Assembly: GCA_015232165.1 (NCBI GenBank)
Contig: JADGAE010000137.1
Span: 1 to 5,646 of the forward strand
DNA: 5,646 nucleotides
DNA from: Nitrospirota bacterium
Lineage (GTDB): Bacteria > Nitrospirota > Thermodesulfovibrionia > Thermodesulfovibrionales > Magnetobacteriaceae
Direction of reading: 5' to 3'
Each line of letters opens with the position of its first letter. Positions within the stretch are counted from its first letter, which is position 1. Of the stretch, positions 5,049 through 5,646 are shown piece by piece. The translations under genes were made by a program, and so were the position numbers. The notes beneath the pieces were generated by a model. That model saw nothing but the letters and a program-made list of their open reading frames with translations. It ran no database searches and was not told the origin of the DNA.

Positions 5049-5605
5049 AAGTTGACATCTTAGATACATCAGGTCACACCGGGGATTTAGAGACATCCCG
5101 GGGGCAGCGGCAGCCTATTTTATCGCAGAGGAGGGAAGGCCGGGGGGTGCAGCCCACAAGCAGGTTGCCACGGCTGAAAGTTGCACCTGCTGTGGCTGAA
5201 AGTTGCCTCCGACATTTAGATGCACCCGGGGGACAGCGAAAGGCTCCTCTGGCTAATAGTCGCCCCCGACATTCCTGTCACAGGTGTAGAAACTACATCA
5301 GGTGCAAAGAGGCTTGCATCTACGTAGAGGAAATACTCAGGGCCGAGGAGTCGCCATTTGAGGCAACCCTCCAATACGAAGACTCCAGATTAACAAAGGA
5401 CTACAACGAAGTCTTGACCGAAATCAGGGAGGCATTGATTGGACGCAGCAAGATAAACATCGCCAAAATCAGACGACTGCCGGACCTCAAACTCCGCGCT
5501 ATTGCCGTCATGCTCTATGCCGGGCTGCCCGTGGCCGAAATAGCAGACCTGCTGCAAAAGTCTACGTCACAGGTATACAGGTACATCCGAAAGGGTCAAT
5601 GGTAA
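5045..5605 (+). CDS. small Cys4 and sigma-region-4-like HTH protein, putative phage transcription regulator
   Basis: A 186-residue protein I cannot name to a family. It starts at TTG, overlapping the loader stop as TTGA, with AGGAGGAGG just upstream. Residues 1-76 are Arg/Pro/Gly-rich, probably disordered, and contain internal repeats (GQRQP and GQRKAP; AESCLRH and ANSRPRH). A Cys4 motif C-x2-C-x5-C-x3-C (C78, C81, C87, C91) is followed by acidic helix VEEIL; it could bind zinc or an iron-sulfur cluster. Residues about 147-183 (LRAIAVMLYAGLPVAEIADLLQKSTSQVYRYIRK) form a helix-turn-helix like sigma-70 region 4, with recognition helix STSQVYRYIRK. As the last gene of an early operon it may control transcription, perhaps of the late packaging genes. 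The HTH is confident, the role is inference. Confidence 0.7.
   Translation: MKVDILDTSGHTGDLETSRGQRQPILSQRREGRGVQPTSRLPRLKVAPAVAESCLRHLDAPGGQRKAPLANSRPRHSCHRCRNYIRCKEACIYVEEILRAEESPFEATLQYEDSRLTKDYNEVLTEIREALIGRSKINIAKIRRLPDLKLRAIAVMLYAGLPVAEIADLLQKSTSQVYRYIRKGQW
5159..5191. repeat. inverted repeat related to the rep palindrome
   Basis: AGCAGGTTGC (5159-5168) and GCACCTGCT (5183-5191) pair apart from one bulged T, around a 14-base loop that contains CTGAAAGTT. The outer AGCAGG/CCTGCT arms and the CTGAAAGT word are the same as at the palindrome in rep. This may be a second copy of a binding site. Confidence 0.4.
5172..5273 (+). repeat. direct repeats of GGCTGAAAGTTGC type inside the last gene
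   Basis: GGCTGAAAGTTGC occurs exactly at 5172-5184 and 5194-5206 (22-bp period). A third degenerate copy, GGCTAATAGTCGC, is at 5251-5263. The second and third copies are both followed by CNCCGACATT, giving a related 23-bp unit 57 bp apart. The repeats are read in different frames: the first gives LKVA, the second AESC. That hints at selection or duplication at DNA level as well as at protein level. Confidence 0.55.
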
Positions 5606-5617
5606 CGTAATAGTTCA

Positions 5618-5644
5618 CCCCCCTAAGAAAAAAAAGAAGGGGGG
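5618..5644 (+). terminator. GC stem-loop after the operon, possible terminator
   Basis: CCCCCCT (5618-5624) pairs with AGGGGGG (5638-5644) around a 13-base A-rich loop, 12 bases after the stop at 5603-5605. The window ends two bases later, so a T tract cannot be seen. The right arm AAGGGGGG could instead be a ribosome site for a following gene. Confidence 0.4.
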
Positions 5645-5646
5645 CG

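Overview
The window looks like part of a tailed-phage genome or integrated prophage, or a remnant of one, next to a cell-surface sugar gene in a bacterium. The sugar gene encodes a nucleotide-sugar epimerase of the CDP-paratose/tyvelose 2-epimerase type, which suggests a host that builds dideoxy-sugar surface polysaccharides. The species cannot be fixed from the sequence. A free-living Gram-negative lineage is my weak guess.

Layout. On the minus strand, reading leftwards from an AT-rich centre, come terS (2841-2494), terL (2497-779, ATGA overlap with terS), an 86-bp AT-rich gap, and the 5' part of the epimerase (692 to the window edge). No portal gene follows terL, as it would in most tailed phages, so the phage module may stop or be rearranged in the gap at 693-778. 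On the plus strand, reading rightwards, is a compact early operon: a winged-helix replisome-organizer protein (3353-4027), a DnaC-like AAA+ helicase loader with a predicted N-terminal zinc ribbon (3900-5048), and a small Cys4 plus helix-turn-helix regulator (5045-5605, TTG start). A GC-rich stem-loop sits at the right edge.

The 511-bp divergent region (2842-3352) is dense in symmetry. It has a candidate terS promoter whose start region is flanked by a perfect 10-bp inverted repeat, a 36-nt inverted repeat, a candidate short structured leader with a 13-codon mini-ORF, and a strong promoter (TTGACA, 17 bp, extended -10 TGTTAGCAT). That last promoter places the transcript start on the A of the rep ATG, predicting a leaderless mRNA. 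The rep gene carries a 25-bp near-perfect palindrome and sequence motifs that recur in the third gene. These are candidates for an origin or operator inside the coding region, as known for the lambda O gene.

Working model (inference): the rightward operon starts replication, with the organizer binding the origin and the loader delivering the replicative helicase. The last gene may then control transcription, possibly of the leftward packaging genes. The terminase would package the concatemeric product.
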